Origin: MPNP01 sp026709725
Lineage (GTDB): Bacteria; Pseudomonadota; Alphaproteobacteria; Rhodobacterales; Rhodobacteraceae
Assembly (NCBI GenBank): GCA_965200805.1
Contig: OZ241384.1
Coordinates: forward strand, 2,914,001-2,978,000
Direction of reading: 5' to 3'
Length of the DNA stretch: 64,000 nt
Below the pieces are notes generated by a model that did not search any database, was not told where the DNA came from, and was given only the letters and a program-made list of their open reading frames with translations. Shown here one piece after another: positions 18,600-27,991 of the stretch; position 1 is the stretch's first letter; every line of letters starts with the position of its first letter. The position numbers and the translations under genes were made by a program.

Positions 18600-18920
18600 G
18601 GGGAGGGGCAATCAGGACCAATCGGCATCGTCGATGTGAATTCAGGCTCCTCCATCGCCGGCATGTTCTTGCAAGATTCTGTCTTTGGGAATGAGTCGAA
18701 CGGGTGTCGTGTTCTGAAGCAAACCGGAAGACCCCGATAAGATATCGATCGGAAGGGGGTGATCCTCGTATGGCTGACTCGGGAATCTGCAAGTCCCTGA
18801 TAATAGGTGATCTGCCAAAATCGTATTGAGCCACAATCAGCGATCTGGCGAAAAATCAACCCCGTTTCCCGAATGTTTCGCAGCAGCACCGATCCATGCC
18901 GCCCCGGGCCCGTGCCAAAA
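18600..18920. other. Gene-free stretch downstream of proB
   Basis: No gene supported on either strand. Short open frames are interrupted and match nothing I recognise. It is probably decayed mobile DNA, given the direct repeats on its left and the inverted repeat on its right. Confidence 0.35.
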
Positions 18921-19006
18921 GGCTCCGCCTGGCACGGGCGGCCTGATTCGACCGAATCAGGCCAGGAGCCAGGGTACGTCAGGAGATGTCATGAAAAGTC
19001 AGCCAT
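18921..19006 (+). repeat. Left inverted repeat flanking proA
   Basis: 86-bp arm whose outer 30 bp (18921-18950, starting GGCTCCGCCTGGCACGGGCG) is an exact reverse complement of 20519-20548. The inner end, AAAGTCAGCCAT (18995-19006), is also matched in reverse at 20464-20475. It contains the dyad CCTGATTCGACCGAATCAGG. Mirror image of the arm downstream of proA. Confidence 0.8.
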
Positions 19007-19145
19007 GGGAGAATCGTTCCCCGATCCGGAATACCGGAATTGCTCATATGGGCATGAGACGCTATAGGCCTGCTGCCTTGAGCCAAGAGTTCCATGGCGG
19101 GCATTGCCTTCCCGATTCGTCAAGCCGGCTGATTGCGAGACACTG

Positions 19146-20402
19146 ATGACCGAATTACCAAGACTGATGCATGATCTGGGCGCAGAGGCGCGAAGCGCGG
19201 CCCGGCAACTGGCGATATCCGAGGGTGATACAAAATCGGCAGCAATTCGTTCTGCGGCTGAACATGTCAAACGGCAAGCCGATGCGATCTTCCGGGCCAA
19301 TGCCGTTGATATGAAGGCAGGTGAGGAGCGCGGACTCTCGACCGCGATGCTGGATCGCCTTTATATCGATAATGACCGCCTTGCAGGTATGGCTGATTCC
19401 ATGCAAACAATCGCTGCAATGGCCGATCCGGTGGGCACAGTTCTTGATGAGTGGTCCCAACCCTCGGGATTGTTCATTCGCAAAGTCAGCACACCGCTGG
19501 GCGTGATCGGTATCATTTATGAGTCGCGGCCCAATGTCACGACCGATGCTGGATCGCTCTGCATCAAGGCTGGCAATGCCGTGATCCTGCGGGGTGGAAG
19601 TGACAGTGCCAACACATCAAGGATTTTGGTTGAATGCCTGCAGGTCGGGCTGGTCGAGGCTGGCTTGCCCCAGAATGCTGTACAGAGGGTCCCAACGCAG
19701 GACCGGGCATTTGTTGGTGCCATGTTGCGAGCCGGTGCCTATCTTGATGTCATAATCCCAAGAGGAGGAAAGGGGCTTGTCGCCCGGATCCAGGAGGAAG
19801 CCACCGTCCCGGTCTTTGCCCATCTGGAGGGAATCTGTCATGTTTTCATTGATCGGGATGCAGATCCCTCGAAAGCGAAACGTGTTGTTCTGAATGCCAA
19901 GACCCGCCGTCCTGGAATCTGTGGTGCTGCGGAGTGCCTCCTGCTGGACAGGGCGATCAGTCAAACTCTGGGTGTCGAGGTCATCGCAGAACTCATTGCA
20001 GCCGGGGTTGAAGTCAGGGTCGATGCTGAACTTGCCGGTTTGGCGGATGTGGTTCCCGCCGAACCCGAGGATTATGGCAAGGAGTTCCTGGAAATGACTC
20101 TTGCTGTCAGGGTTGTTGACGGGGTGAAAGGGGCAATTCAGCATATTTCCAGATACGGCTCGGGGCATACGGATGCGATCGTGACAGAGTCATCTGAGGC
20201 TGCTGACCGGTTTTTTCACGAACTTGACTCGGCCATCCTTATGCACAACGCATCAACCCAGTTTGCCGATGGTGGCGAGTTTGGAATGGGGGCTGAAATC
20301 GGAATCGCAACAGGCCGCATTCATGCCCGAGGGCCAGTGGGCGCCAGGCAATTGACCAGTTTCCGCTACCAAGTCACCGGCGATGGCACAATCAGGCCAT
20401 AA
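19146..20402 (+). CDS. proA: Gamma-glutamyl phosphate reductase
   Basis: Second proline-biosynthesis enzyme: NADPH-dependent reduction of glutamyl-5-phosphate. 418 aa from ATG 19146 (MTELPRLMHDLGAEARSAA); TTG 19104 would add 14 residues. ProA hallmarks are KVSTPLGVIGIIYESRPNVT, GNAVILRGG, the catalytic Cys in RRPGICGAAECLL, and the end HARGPVGARQLTSFRY. The proB-proA order is conserved, but 579 bp separates them, containing mobile-element-like repeats. The gene lies exactly between the two arms of an 86-bp inverted repeat. The usual followers nadD and rsfS are absent. Confidence 0.95.
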   Translation: MTELPRLMHDLGAEARSAARQLAISEGDTKSAAIRSAAEHVKRQADAIFRANAVDMKAGEERGLSTAMLDRLYIDNDRLAGMADSMQTIAAMADPVGTVLDEWSQPSGLFIRKVSTPLGVIGIIYESRPNVTTDAGSLCIKAGNAVILRGGSDSANTSRILVECLQVGLVEAGLPQNAVQRVPTQDRAFVGAMLRAGAYLDVIIPRGGKGLVARIQEEATVPVFAHLEGICHVFIDRDADPSKAKRVVLNAKTRRPGICGAAECLLLDRAISQTLGVEVIAELIAAGVEVRVDAELAGLADVVPAEPEDYGKEFLEMTLAVRVVDGVKGAIQHISRYGSGHTDAIVTESSEAADRFFHELDSAILMHNASTQFADGGEFGMGAEIGIATGRIHARGPVGARQLTSFRYQVTGDGTIRP

Positions 20403-20463
20403 CTCAAATCACAAACATGCCTGTTCATCGGGCCTGATCATTCGGACAGGGAGCGATTCCCCT

Positions 20464-20548
20464 ATGGCTGACTTTCATTGATATTTCCCGACGCGCCCCG
20501 GCCCCGACACGATTCGACCGAATCAGGCCGCCCGTGCCAGGCGGAGCC
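20464..20548 (-). repeat. Right inverted repeat flanking proA
   Basis: 85-bp reverse-complement partner of 18921-19006. The outer 30 bp (20519-20548) is identical and ATGGCTGACTTTCAT (20464-20478) matches the inner end, with a divergent middle. The two arms bracket 1,457 bp that is essentially just proA. Confidence 0.8.
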
Positions 20549-21910
20549 CGCTGTCGCTCGCCCTGTCGGCACCATTCGGGCCTGGACCGCCTCAAATCGG
20601 TCCGGCGTGAGAAAGGCGCGGACGGCAGGAACACCCGTTCTGCCAGACCTATCAATGCACCATCCCTGACCCCGCATCATTCCCCTGCATCCTGAGTCTC
20701 TCCCCTGTCCTGATTGCCGGCACACCCCCGAGGGCCCGAACACCCTGCCACAGCGTCTCCGCCCCGGGCAGCGGCTGACGCCGCAAAGGATGGAAGCCCG
20801 CCAGACCACCGGTCAGGACCACGAACCGCCCCCTCGTCATCTCTCTGGCGCCATCACTGCCGCCTCCTTGGGGCGGGCCCGGGACGCAAGGACGCCCCGC
20901 CCGGCCCCAGGGCACAGGGTGCCTGTGATCGCATCCCTGCCGACGAAGCGGCTCGCCGGCCCGCGTGCGCGTCCATGGTGATGGGGGGAGGGGGTGAGAG
21001 GCCCCGGACCCCGGAGTGATGATGATGGGCGGTGATGGCACCCCCCCCCGGGGGGGGGTGCCCGTCCTGAGGTCATCGGCCTGGTCCGGATGGCGGCGAC
21101 AGGCCCCGACGATGATGGCCTGGAAGTGCACTGGCGGTCGGACGGCGTCCCTGAGGCACTGGTGGTCAGTCTCGGTGAGGATGACGGGAGGACGGGTCGA
21201 CTCATTGGAGTCTGCCCCGGGCGGTTTCCTGCACGGGCCGCTCTGCGGCGGTGGTCGATTGGCACACGGGGGCAGTAAAGCAGGGACATGTTTCGGATTG
21301 ACCGACAGGCTGGGCAACAGTAGTGAACAGCCTGCTTCGGCATCTCCTACCCAATCAGGAGGCGGAAAGGTCGAAGAGCAGACTTGATCGTTTCCGTAAA
21401 CCGGAACCGGGAGAGAGTTGGAAAGACCGGATTTTTGTCGATTTCTACCGAAAAGATGGCTTCGTTTCCATTTTTCTGACCGTATCAAACTGTCTTGAAG
21501 CCGTTCATGAACGCTGGCATCAGGCTTGGGAAAGACCGTCTGAAGGGCAAATATCAGCGAGGACAACAGGTTTTCATGCTCTCATTCGATTCCAGTCCGG
21601 ACAAAATCCTGACATAAAGCCCATGACGCACGAAAAGGCCAGAAACGGCAAGATTCTCGAGAGTCCCGCAAGGTGCGGGGCAATTCAGGTGGCCATTCGG
21701 GGCTCCAGAGTGGTCTGCCAGACCGGGATACCCGTGTTCAAACATCCTGTGGGGTGTGCTATTGAGAAGCCGCGTACATGCCTGAAGCCGCAGAGATGGA
21801 CATCGGGAAACAGTCGGAAGTGATCGAATGACAACCACACCGGATCCGTCAGTCCCGGAGACTGGCCCTCGTAACGGGGCCTCCATCACCTGCAGCGAAG
21901 GACAGGGCCC
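20549..21910 (-). mobile_element. GC-rich gene-free region with possible IS21-like remnant
   Basis: Almost 1.4 kb without an intact gene and with higher GC than neighbouring genes. On the minus strand around 20830-20680, translation gives RGRFVVLTGGLAGFHPLRRQ and AETLWQGVRALGGVPAIRT. This weakly resembles the L...LQNALWALGGVPxxxRTD segment of IS21 IstA transposases. Several long frames here are artefacts of GC-rich sequence. A perfect C9G9 palindrome lies at 21037-21062. No terminal repeats defining an element were found. Confidence 0.3.
21037..21062. repeat. Perfect 26-bp palindrome with C9G9 core
   Basis: GGCA, nine C, nine G, TGCC: 13-bp arms with no spacer. It could extrude as a hairpin or adopt non-B structure, and it is a slippage-prone site for sequencing. 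No gene uses it in an obvious way. Confidence 0.85.
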
Positions 21911-23283
21911 ATGACCCCACACCACCTGCCCATCGGCATCCAGGACTTCACGACCATCCGGCGTGAGGGGTTCTACTGTGTCGACAAGGCCCCCTCATCC
22001 GGCAGCTGGTGGCGGGTGGCCGCCACCACTTCCTCTCCCGTCCCCGCCGCTTCGGCAAGAGCCTGCTCCTCGACACGCTCCGGGCCCTCTTTGCGGGACA
22101 GGAGGCCCTGTTCCGGGGACTGGCCATCCATGACCACCGGGACTGGTCGGTCACCCACCCCGTTGTGCGACTGAGCTTTGGCGGGAGATACAGCACACCG
22201 GGGGAGATCGAAGGAGATGTTCTTGAGCAGCTGGAGGCCGTCGAGGATGAGTATGGCCTCACGCCAGGGAGCATGTCCAATACAGGACCGCGGCGGCTCC
22301 GCAACCTTCTGGACCGTCTCCACCACACGACCGGGCAGCAGGCGGTGGTCCTCGTCGACGAATACGACAAGCCGATCCTCGATGCATTGCCCGACCCCGA
22401 CCGGGCCCGCGCCAACCGGGAGTCCCTGCGCGGCATCTACGGCATCATCAGGGACAGCGCCGCCCATGTCCGCTTCGTCCTCGTCACCGGTGTCGGCATG
22501 GTCTCCAGGGTCGGCCTGTTCTCCGATCTCAACAACCTCAAGGACATCAGTCTGGACCCACACTTTGCCGCCATCTGCGGCTGCACCGACGCCGATCCCG
22601 ACACCGTCTTCGCGCCCGAGCGTGATGGATTGGACCGGGAGGCCATCCGCACCCGGTGCAACGGCTACAGCCGGCGGGGCGACGCGCGTCTCCGCAACCC
22701 CTTCGATGTCCTGCCTCTCCTGCGGAAACGGGAGTTCCGCCCCTACCGGTTCCGGGCCGGCGCCCCGCGCTTCCTCTTCGAGACATTGAAGGCCGGATCG
22801 GTCGGCCCCATGGAGCCGGAGGGACGCCTGGCCGACCGGTCCCCGGTCGCGAGGTTCGAAGGGGGCGACGTCAGTGCCGAGGCCCTCCTCTTCCAGACCG
22901 GGCCCCTCACCGTCACAGGCGAGCGGAGCGACGGCTTCGACACCCTCCACAAGCCGGACCATCCCAACCGGGAGGTGCGCATCAGCCTGAACCGGGGACT
23001 GCTCCGGCATCTGGGCAGGGCGGTCACGGAAGCCGCCGGCCAGGGCCGTGATCTCTGCACCCGTCTCGGGACAGGTGACCCCGAAGGCTTCGCGGAGACC
23101 CTCAGGGCCTGGCCGGCCGGCATTCCCTGCCAGGGGCACGCCGCAGGCGATCTCGCCCGCTACGCGGCCTGGCATGCCGGTCTCCTGCATGTGTGCTTCC
23201 GTTCCATCGGGGTGGAGGTGCAGAGTGAGGCGGCCTCCGGCCATGGCCGGGCCGACATGGTGGTGCGGGCGGAGCGGGTGTGA
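21911..23283 (+). pseudogene. AAA-ATPase / PD-(D/E)XK protein (DUF1703 type), broken
   Basis: Member of the AAA-ATPase-like (PF09820) plus PD-(D/E)XK (PF08011) family, proteins of unknown role often scattered in accessory DNA. Frame 1 gives LPIGIQDFTTIRREGFYCVDK. A one-base loss in the C run 21990-21994 moves the frame, and the rest reads from LVAGGRHHFLSRPRRFGKSLLLDTL (Walker A-like RPRRFGKS) through VVLVDEYDKPI (Walker B) to the nuclease region GVEVQSEAASGHGRADMVV. It stops at AERV, before the E-x-K half of the nuclease site, whereas relatives continue about 60 residues. It is thus both frameshifted and C-terminally clipped, next to insertion-sequence debris. Confidence 0.8.
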
Positions 23284-23480
23284 TTGCGTGAGGGGGCAGG
23301 TCGCATCCATTGGCTCTGGAGCCCATTGTCTTCGGCACGGATGGTGGGTTCACGGTGCCCCGAGAGGCCGGTCACCTCTCCCAAACAGCACCCACGCCGC
23401 AGGGAGCGCTCCGGATGCTTGCGCAGCCGCATCGCCGGCCATCCCCGCCATTGCCCTTACCGTCCTCACGATAGGATTCG
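23284..23480. other. Gene-free stretch after broken ATPase gene
   Basis: Nothing supported. The sequence departs from the family homology of the preceding gene at 23283 and leads into the IS-associated repeat block. Confidence 0.35.
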
Positions 23481-23504
23481 CGCAGGAGGATTGCGGCTGG
23501 GAAG

Positions 23505-23677
23505 ATGACCACTGTCCCTGACAGGTCATCAATGAGATGTCAGGCGGCCTGTGGCATAAAGAAAATTCATGCCATGGCTACACTCTCCGACCACGGAAAT
23601 CCATTTGCGCCCGGAAGACAGGGGGCAAACGCACTTTTTGGGCGGAAAAACTCTGGAACTTCGGCTTAATCCCGGAG
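23505..23677. repeat. Copy of IS630-associated repeat block (copy C)
   Basis: About 170 bp clearly alignable with 40962-41130. Both contain TGACAGGTCATCAATG, then GCCCGGAAGAC and GCACTTTTTGGG in the same order and direction. The other copy adjoins a decayed IS630-family transposase, so this is probably an end fragment of the same element. A shared GCAGGAGGATTGCGG lies just upstream of both blocks (here at about 23481-23495). Confidence 0.65.
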
Positions 23678-23918
23678 AAGGTGTCTCCACTAATTTAACG
23701 CAACGATGGCCAAACATTTGAACCCGATCTCGGGTGAAAATACCTTCGATAGGGAAAAGAGGGATCGGTATTGCGCTTGAGGGTAACTCGAATCTGTCTT
23801 TGGCGATACAAATGACCGCATGCAAATGCCGGAATGCAGGCTCAATCCCCGTTGTCAGCCCCGCCACCACCCATCATGATTTCATGAGGGGGTGGCCTGA
23901 AGGGGAGAGAATTCCGTC
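23678..23918. other. Gene-free stretch before the YcbK-like gene
   Basis: Contains two tRNA T-loop-like strings (AACTCGAATC and GGCTCAATCC) but no foldable tRNA and no gene. Confidence 0.3.
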
Positions 23919-24563
23919 TCAGCTGGACCAGGAGCGGACATCACCACTGTCAACATGGACAAAACCGGATCCGTAGTACCGGCCAACACCACCGGAGCGG
24001 CAGGATTTGGCAGCCCTCGTGAGCGTACTCGTTGAGACGCCGCGGACACGGATATCGGCAGCCTTGCCATGGATATGAAGGGATTTTTTGGCAACGCGCA
24101 GGCCCCGGTTGCGGAGCAGGTTGTTTGTTGATTTGGTTCGATAGCCGCTGAGCAGCTGAAGAGGCTGGTCTGTTCGAAGAATTTGCTGAATGGCTGACAG
24201 TGTGTTGATATTGCGCAAATCCATCACACGGTGCCGATCAGCACGCCAGTCACGCATGAAAAAATTGATTTCACTCAGGACATCGGGGAAATAGGTGTCG
24301 TCTGCCCAGTAGACCACATTGATCATTTCACCGGTCCTGTTCTGGACCATATACAGCTGTCGGATATCAACACTCTTTTTTGCGACAGCTGGTGTTGGAA
24401 ACACGGTTGACGCAGCCCCCGTACCCAGAAAGGCTGCCGCTCCGGCGAGAAACTGCCGTCGCCCGATTACCACTGCTCTTTCTCGCCCAAAATTTCCTAC
24501 ATCGGTTTCAGACTTGCCATCTTTCATTTTCCATTTTTCCCTTTGAAAAAGGAGACCTGCCAT
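23919..24563 (-). CDS. DUF882/YcbK-like murein endopeptidase-type protein (Tat-exported)
   Basis: Protein of up to 214 aa; a start at MKDGKSETD (about 24528) is also possible. The twin-arginine signal IGRRQFLAGAAAFLGTGAAS sends it to the periplasm folded. The mature domain matches the DUF882/M15-like peptidase fold of YcbK/MepK: SGYRTKSTNNLLR, SLHIHGKAADIR (zinc ligands His and Asp) and GGVGRYYGSGFVHVD (His ligand). MepK cleaves the 3-3 crosslinks made by L,D-transpeptidases. This fits the divergently encoded YcbB-like transpeptidase 590 bp away, the same pairing as in enterobacteria. Confidence 0.88.
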   Translation of the reverse strand: MAGLLFQREKWKMKDGKSETDVGNFGRERAVVIGRRQFLAGAAAFLGTGAASTVFPTPAVAKKSVDIRQLYMVQNRTGEMINVVYWADDTYFPDVLSEINFFMRDWRADRHRVMDLRNINTLSAIQQILRTDQPLQLLSGYRTKSTNNLLRNRGLRVAKKSLHIHGKAADIRVRGVSTSTLTRAAKSCRSGGVGRYYGSGFVHVDSGDVRSWSS

Positions 24564-25154
24564 CGATCCTGTTACAAAGCTGTTTACCGGAATTCCTTAC
24601 ATGTGCTCCGCTAGTACCCAATCGGTTACCCGACTCTTTCCCTGACCCTTAACGCAAGATCAACCACACGTCAAGGCAAATTTATGACATTTATCATATA
24701 CATGGTTTCGTGCAGTGCGGAGGGATGGCAGGGACATGGCGAACTGTCATGCTGTTGGTCTTGGGAAAATTGCCCATATCACCATGGCGTGTCCCCTTCG
24801 GGATCCGGTTTTTTCATGCGACCCCGGGGTGGATAAATTCCGAATGGCTGGATCGAATTTGGCAAAAACGCAAACCGTGGCCGGAATGCATGAATCTGGA
24901 ACGCACGGGTCAATCGGACCCCGGGCAAATGCCTGGCCTGTGGCTGCAGGAAGCATGACCTGCGGGAATTCATTGTGCAATTGCCTGTTTTTTAATCGGA
25001 CACTGTGGGTAAAATCCAGAATCCGGAAGGCAATCCTCTTGCGATTGACGGGCACGACATTTGGCAATTGCACATTTTCGTGGTAGCATCAGGTTGCATT
25101 TCCGGGATGGAATGACAGGCCAGACACAGAAACATATCAAACAGAGGCAGGCCA
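24564..25154. other. Divergent intergenic region between YcbK- and YcbB-like genes
   Basis: 591 bp without a supported gene. It must hold the promoters of both divergent peptidoglycan genes, but no clear -35/-10 pair or operator was picked out by eye. Confidence 0.4.
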
Positions 25155-26822
25155 ATGAGAACAATGCATGTTTTGGAGGCGGTGTCAGTCCGACGGCCGT
25201 TATGGTCCCTGATGGCAACGGGTTTGGCGATCATGGTGCTTGGCGGTGAAACGCGGGCATCTGTGTCGCCTGAATCACTTTATGATGCGATGCCATTGCA
25301 AACGGTCATGTCAACCGCTGGGGGTGATGAGCGAGTCCTGCGGGATTTTTATGATTCCCGTGGATACAGGCTCATCTGGCTTGGTCACGACACGGCATCT
25401 TCTCAGCGTCTGCATGCTCTGACAGTTGCCCTTGATGGGGCTGAATCCCATGGGATTCCGACTGAACTAGTCATGCGTGATGCACTTCATGGGCTTGTGA
25501 TTGACCACCGGGATCCGTTCGCTGTTGCCCAGGCAGACGCGGCAATCAGCAGGATTTATCTCAACTATGCACAGATTTTGAGCAATGGGCTGCTCAAACC
25601 CTCCGAGGTGTCCGAGTTGATTGCCGTCCGCAAGATGTCTGATCGTGATGATCTGGATCATTTAACTGGAATAACCGGTCCAAACCCAACCGAATACCTT
25701 GCGGGACTTGCTCCACAGGAGCCGGCATATCAGGCGATGCGGGCGACACTGCAGTCCATGCGCGAGGTCACAGCGGGAGGTGGATGGGGCCAGATCGTTC
25801 AGGCTGACCACCAACTGATGCCCGGCGAATCGGGTGAAGCGGTGATTGCGTTGCGCAATCGACTGATCCGGATGGGGTATCTGCCGCGGACATCATCCCC
25901 GGATTACGATCTCTATCTGATGCAGGCAGTGCAGGCATTCCAGGTCGAGCATGGTCTTGAAATGACCGGAATTGCCGATGCGTATACACTGGACGCAATC
26001 AATGTCTCCGCAGAGGAACGCATACAACAGTTGATTTCATCGCTTGAGCGTATGCGCTGGAATGTGATCCGGCCGGCGGAAAAGAAAATCATTGTTAATA
26101 TTCCAGAATTTAAGGCAAGAATATATGCCGGTGATGATGTTCTTTTTGAATCAAATGTTGTGGTTGGAAAAACCGATGATGACCTTCAGACCCCGGAATT
26201 TTCAGATTATATGGAATACGTTGTCATCAACCCTGACTGGAACGTTCCGTACTCCATTATTACCGAGGAGATTCTTCCGGAAGTGATTTCGGGTCGGAAT
26301 GACTGGCTTGAGGTTGAGTTTCTGAACAAGGACCGGATACCGATTGATCGCTCGGAAATTGATTTTTCCGCATTCAGGGAGGGCGGAGGGTTTCCGTTCA
26401 GGGCACGCCAGTTGCCCGGGCCAACAAATCCGCTGGGCACCGTCAAGTTCATGTTTCCCAATCGACACAACATCTATCTGCATGACAGTCCAATGCGGGA
26501 TTTCTTCACCCGCCAGATACGTACGTACAGCCATGGGTGTGTCCGCGTAATGGAGGCCGCCTCGCTCGCCCGCCAGCTGTTGGTCCATCAGGGTGTTGAC
26601 TATGACGGACTGATCCGTGCAACGCGGGGGACAGATGACCAGGTGCATGTCTATCTCCAGGAACATATCCCGGTCCACATCACCTATCAGTCTGTTGTGC
26701 ACAGGGATGGTCGGATCACATTCCGGAATGATATTTACGGCCGCGACAAGCTGATCTACGAGACAATTGTTAACAGCGGCATCGTCAATGAAGATATTGA
26801 ACAGGATCAGGCCGCCGGATAG
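25155..26822 (+). CDS. L,D-transpeptidase (YcbB/LdtD-like)
   Basis: Periplasmic L,D-transpeptidase of 555 aa making 3-3 crosslinks in peptidoglycan. The N-terminus has a hydrophobic export segment (SLMATGLAIMVLGGETRAS). Residues ~225-285 form a PG_binding_1 domain (LMPGESGEAVIALRNRLIRMG, AVQAFQVEHGL). The YkuD catalytic domain begins near residue 310 (EKKIIVNIPEFKARIYAGDD) and ends with the active-site YSHGCVRV, Cys462. The long scaffold between export signal and PG-binding domain is characteristic of YcbB rather than the short ErfK type. Confidence 0.93.
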   Translation: MRTMHVLEAVSVRRPLWSLMATGLAIMVLGGETRASVSPESLYDAMPLQTVMSTAGGDERVLRDFYDSRGYRLIWLGHDTASSQRLHALTVALDGAESHGIPTELVMRDALHGLVIDHRDPFAVAQADAAISRIYLNYAQILSNGLLKPSEVSELIAVRKMSDRDDLDHLTGITGPNPTEYLAGLAPQEPAYQAMRATLQSMREVTAGGGWGQIVQADHQLMPGESGEAVIALRNRLIRMGYLPRTSSPDYDLYLMQAVQAFQVEHGLEMTGIADAYTLDAINVSAEERIQQLISSLERMRWNVIRPAEKKIIVNIPEFKARIYAGDDVLFESNVVVGKTDDDLQTPEFSDYMEYVVINPDWNVPYSIITEEILPEVISGRNDWLEVEFLNKDRIPIDRSEIDFSAFREGGGFPFRARQLPGPTNPLGTVKFMFPNRHNIYLHDSPMRDFFTRQIRTYSHGCVRVMEAASLARQLLVHQGVDYDGLIRATRGTDDQVHVYLQEHIPVHITYQSVVHRDGRITFRNDIYGRDKLIYETIVNSGIVNEDIEQDQAAG

Positions 26823-26824
26823 CA

Positions 26825-26842
26825 TGCAATCAACTGATTGCA
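26825..26842. promoter_or_regulatory. Palindrome between ldt and lpxD genes
   Basis: TGCAATCA-AC-TGATTGCA, perfect 8-bp arms, in the 44-bp gap between the transpeptidase stop and lpxD. It could be a small attenuating hairpin or an operator; there is no T-run. Confidence 0.35.
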
Positions 26843-26866
26843 GCCTGTCGGCAGAATACCGGGGTT

Positions 26867-27991
26867 ATGGCCTCCACTGTCACGCATTACAGCGTTTCTG
26901 AACTGGCCCGGATTGGCCAGGCGCAGGCGCATGGCGATGGGAGGCTGGTGGTAACCGGTCTGGCTGACGCTGCCGAGGCGGGGCCGGACGATCTTGCGAT
27001 CGCCTTCAGCCCGGATTTTCACGATGCCCTGCGGGGATCCAGGGCCCGCGCAGCACTCCTTGGACATGAGACTGACTGGCAGGAACTGGGCCTTGCAGCC
27101 TGCATCACGGCCGAGCGACCGCGGTATGCATGGGCCCTGATTGCCCGGAGATTCACGGGGCATGATGTGCGATCCGGCGCCATTGCCGAAAGTGCTGTGG
27201 TGGCATCAAGTGCCCGGTTGGGCATGGGATGCACGATTGGTGCCTTCACTGTGATTGACGAGGATGTTGTGATCGGTGATGGAGCCGTCATAGGGTGTCA
27301 TGTCACCATTGGTGCCATGAGCCGAATCGGGGCCAATGCAGTCATTGGTAATGGTGTCCGCATCGGTGCCAGGGTGGTCGCCGGTGACAATGTCCTGATC
27401 GAGGACAACTCCGTCATTGGCAGCAGTGGCTTCTCGTACGAAACAGCCGAAGAGGGGGTCATTGAAGAGGTCAAGCAGACCTTTGGCAATGACAGCGGGC
27501 GGCCACAGGGATCCTATACACGAATTCCTTCACTGGGCGGGGTCGTCATTGGCGATCACGTCGAGATCGGATCGGGCTGCTGTATTGATCGGGGAACACT
27601 GTCAAACACCCGGATCGGCTCGGGAACCAAACTTGATAACCTCGTTCACATTGCCCATAATGTGCAAATCGGTTCCGACTGCCTCATCTGCGGACAGGTT
27701 GGCATTGCCGGTTCCGCTGTGCTCGGCGATAGGGTGATTCTGGCCGGAAAGACAGGAATCAAGGACCATATTGAGATTGGTAACGATGTCATTGCTGCGG
27801 GGGCCTCACAAATCTACAGCAATGTCCCGGATGGCCAGCGCGTCATGGGGTCGCCGGCTGTAACAATGCAGAAGAGCATCGAGATCTACAGGGCACTCCG
27901 TCGATTGCCTCGCCTGATGCGGCGCGTGGCAACCCTGGAGGCAGTCCGCAAGGGACCGGCAGGGTCAACAGGAATAACCACTGAAACATGA
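26867..27991 (+). CDS. lpxD: UDP-3-O-acylglucosamine N-acyltransferase LpxD
   Basis: Third enzyme of lipid A biosynthesis: transfers a 3-hydroxyacyl chain from acyl carrier protein to UDP-3-O-acylglucosamine. 374 aa. The N-terminal uridine-binding domain (residues ~1-100) precedes a left-handed beta helix with many hexapeptide repeats (VIGDGAVIG, TIGAMSRIG and so on). The catalytic His is in LVHIAHNVQIG (His264), preceded by SRIPSLGGVVIGD-type LpxD sequence. It is followed with a 4-bp overlap by an acyl carrier protein and a ketosynthase, suggesting a dedicated acyl donor. Confidence 0.9.
   Translation: MASTVTHYSVSELARIGQAQAHGDGRLVVTGLADAAEAGPDDLAIAFSPDFHDALRGSRARAALLGHETDWQELGLAACITAERPRYAWALIARRFTGHDVRSGAIAESAVVASSARLGMGCTIGAFTVIDEDVVIGDGAVIGCHVTIGAMSRIGANAVIGNGVRIGARVVAGDNVLIEDNSVIGSSGFSYETAEEGVIEEVKQTFGNDSGRPQGSYTRIPSLGGVVIGDHVEIGSGCCIDRGTLSNTRIGSGTKLDNLVHIAHNVQIGSDCLICGQVGIAGSAVLGDRVILAGKTGIKDHIEIGNDVIAAGASQIYSNVPDGQRVMGSPAVTMQKSIEIYRALRRLPRLMRRVATLEAVRKGPAGSTGITTET

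Noticed and set aside
20652..21566. 304-aa minus-strand frame in the GC-rich region
   Set aside because: Composition is that of random GC-rich translation with no domain-like segment beyond a short IS21-like hint. It has no ribosome-binding site and spans a C9G9 palindrome.
21323..21823. 166-aa plus-strand frame
   Set aside because: No recognisable family, irregular composition, located among decayed insertion-sequence DNA; kept as non-coding.
21973..23310. 445-aa minus-strand frame opposite the AAA-ATPase
   Set aside because: Shadow of the plus-strand gene, whose motifs (RPRRFGKS, VVLVDEYDKP) are clearly the real coding signal.
23770..23880. tRNA or tmRNA fragment suggested by T-loop-like strings
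   Set aside because: The flanking bases do not pair into a T-stem, acceptor or anticodon arm, and no tmRNA tag codons were found.
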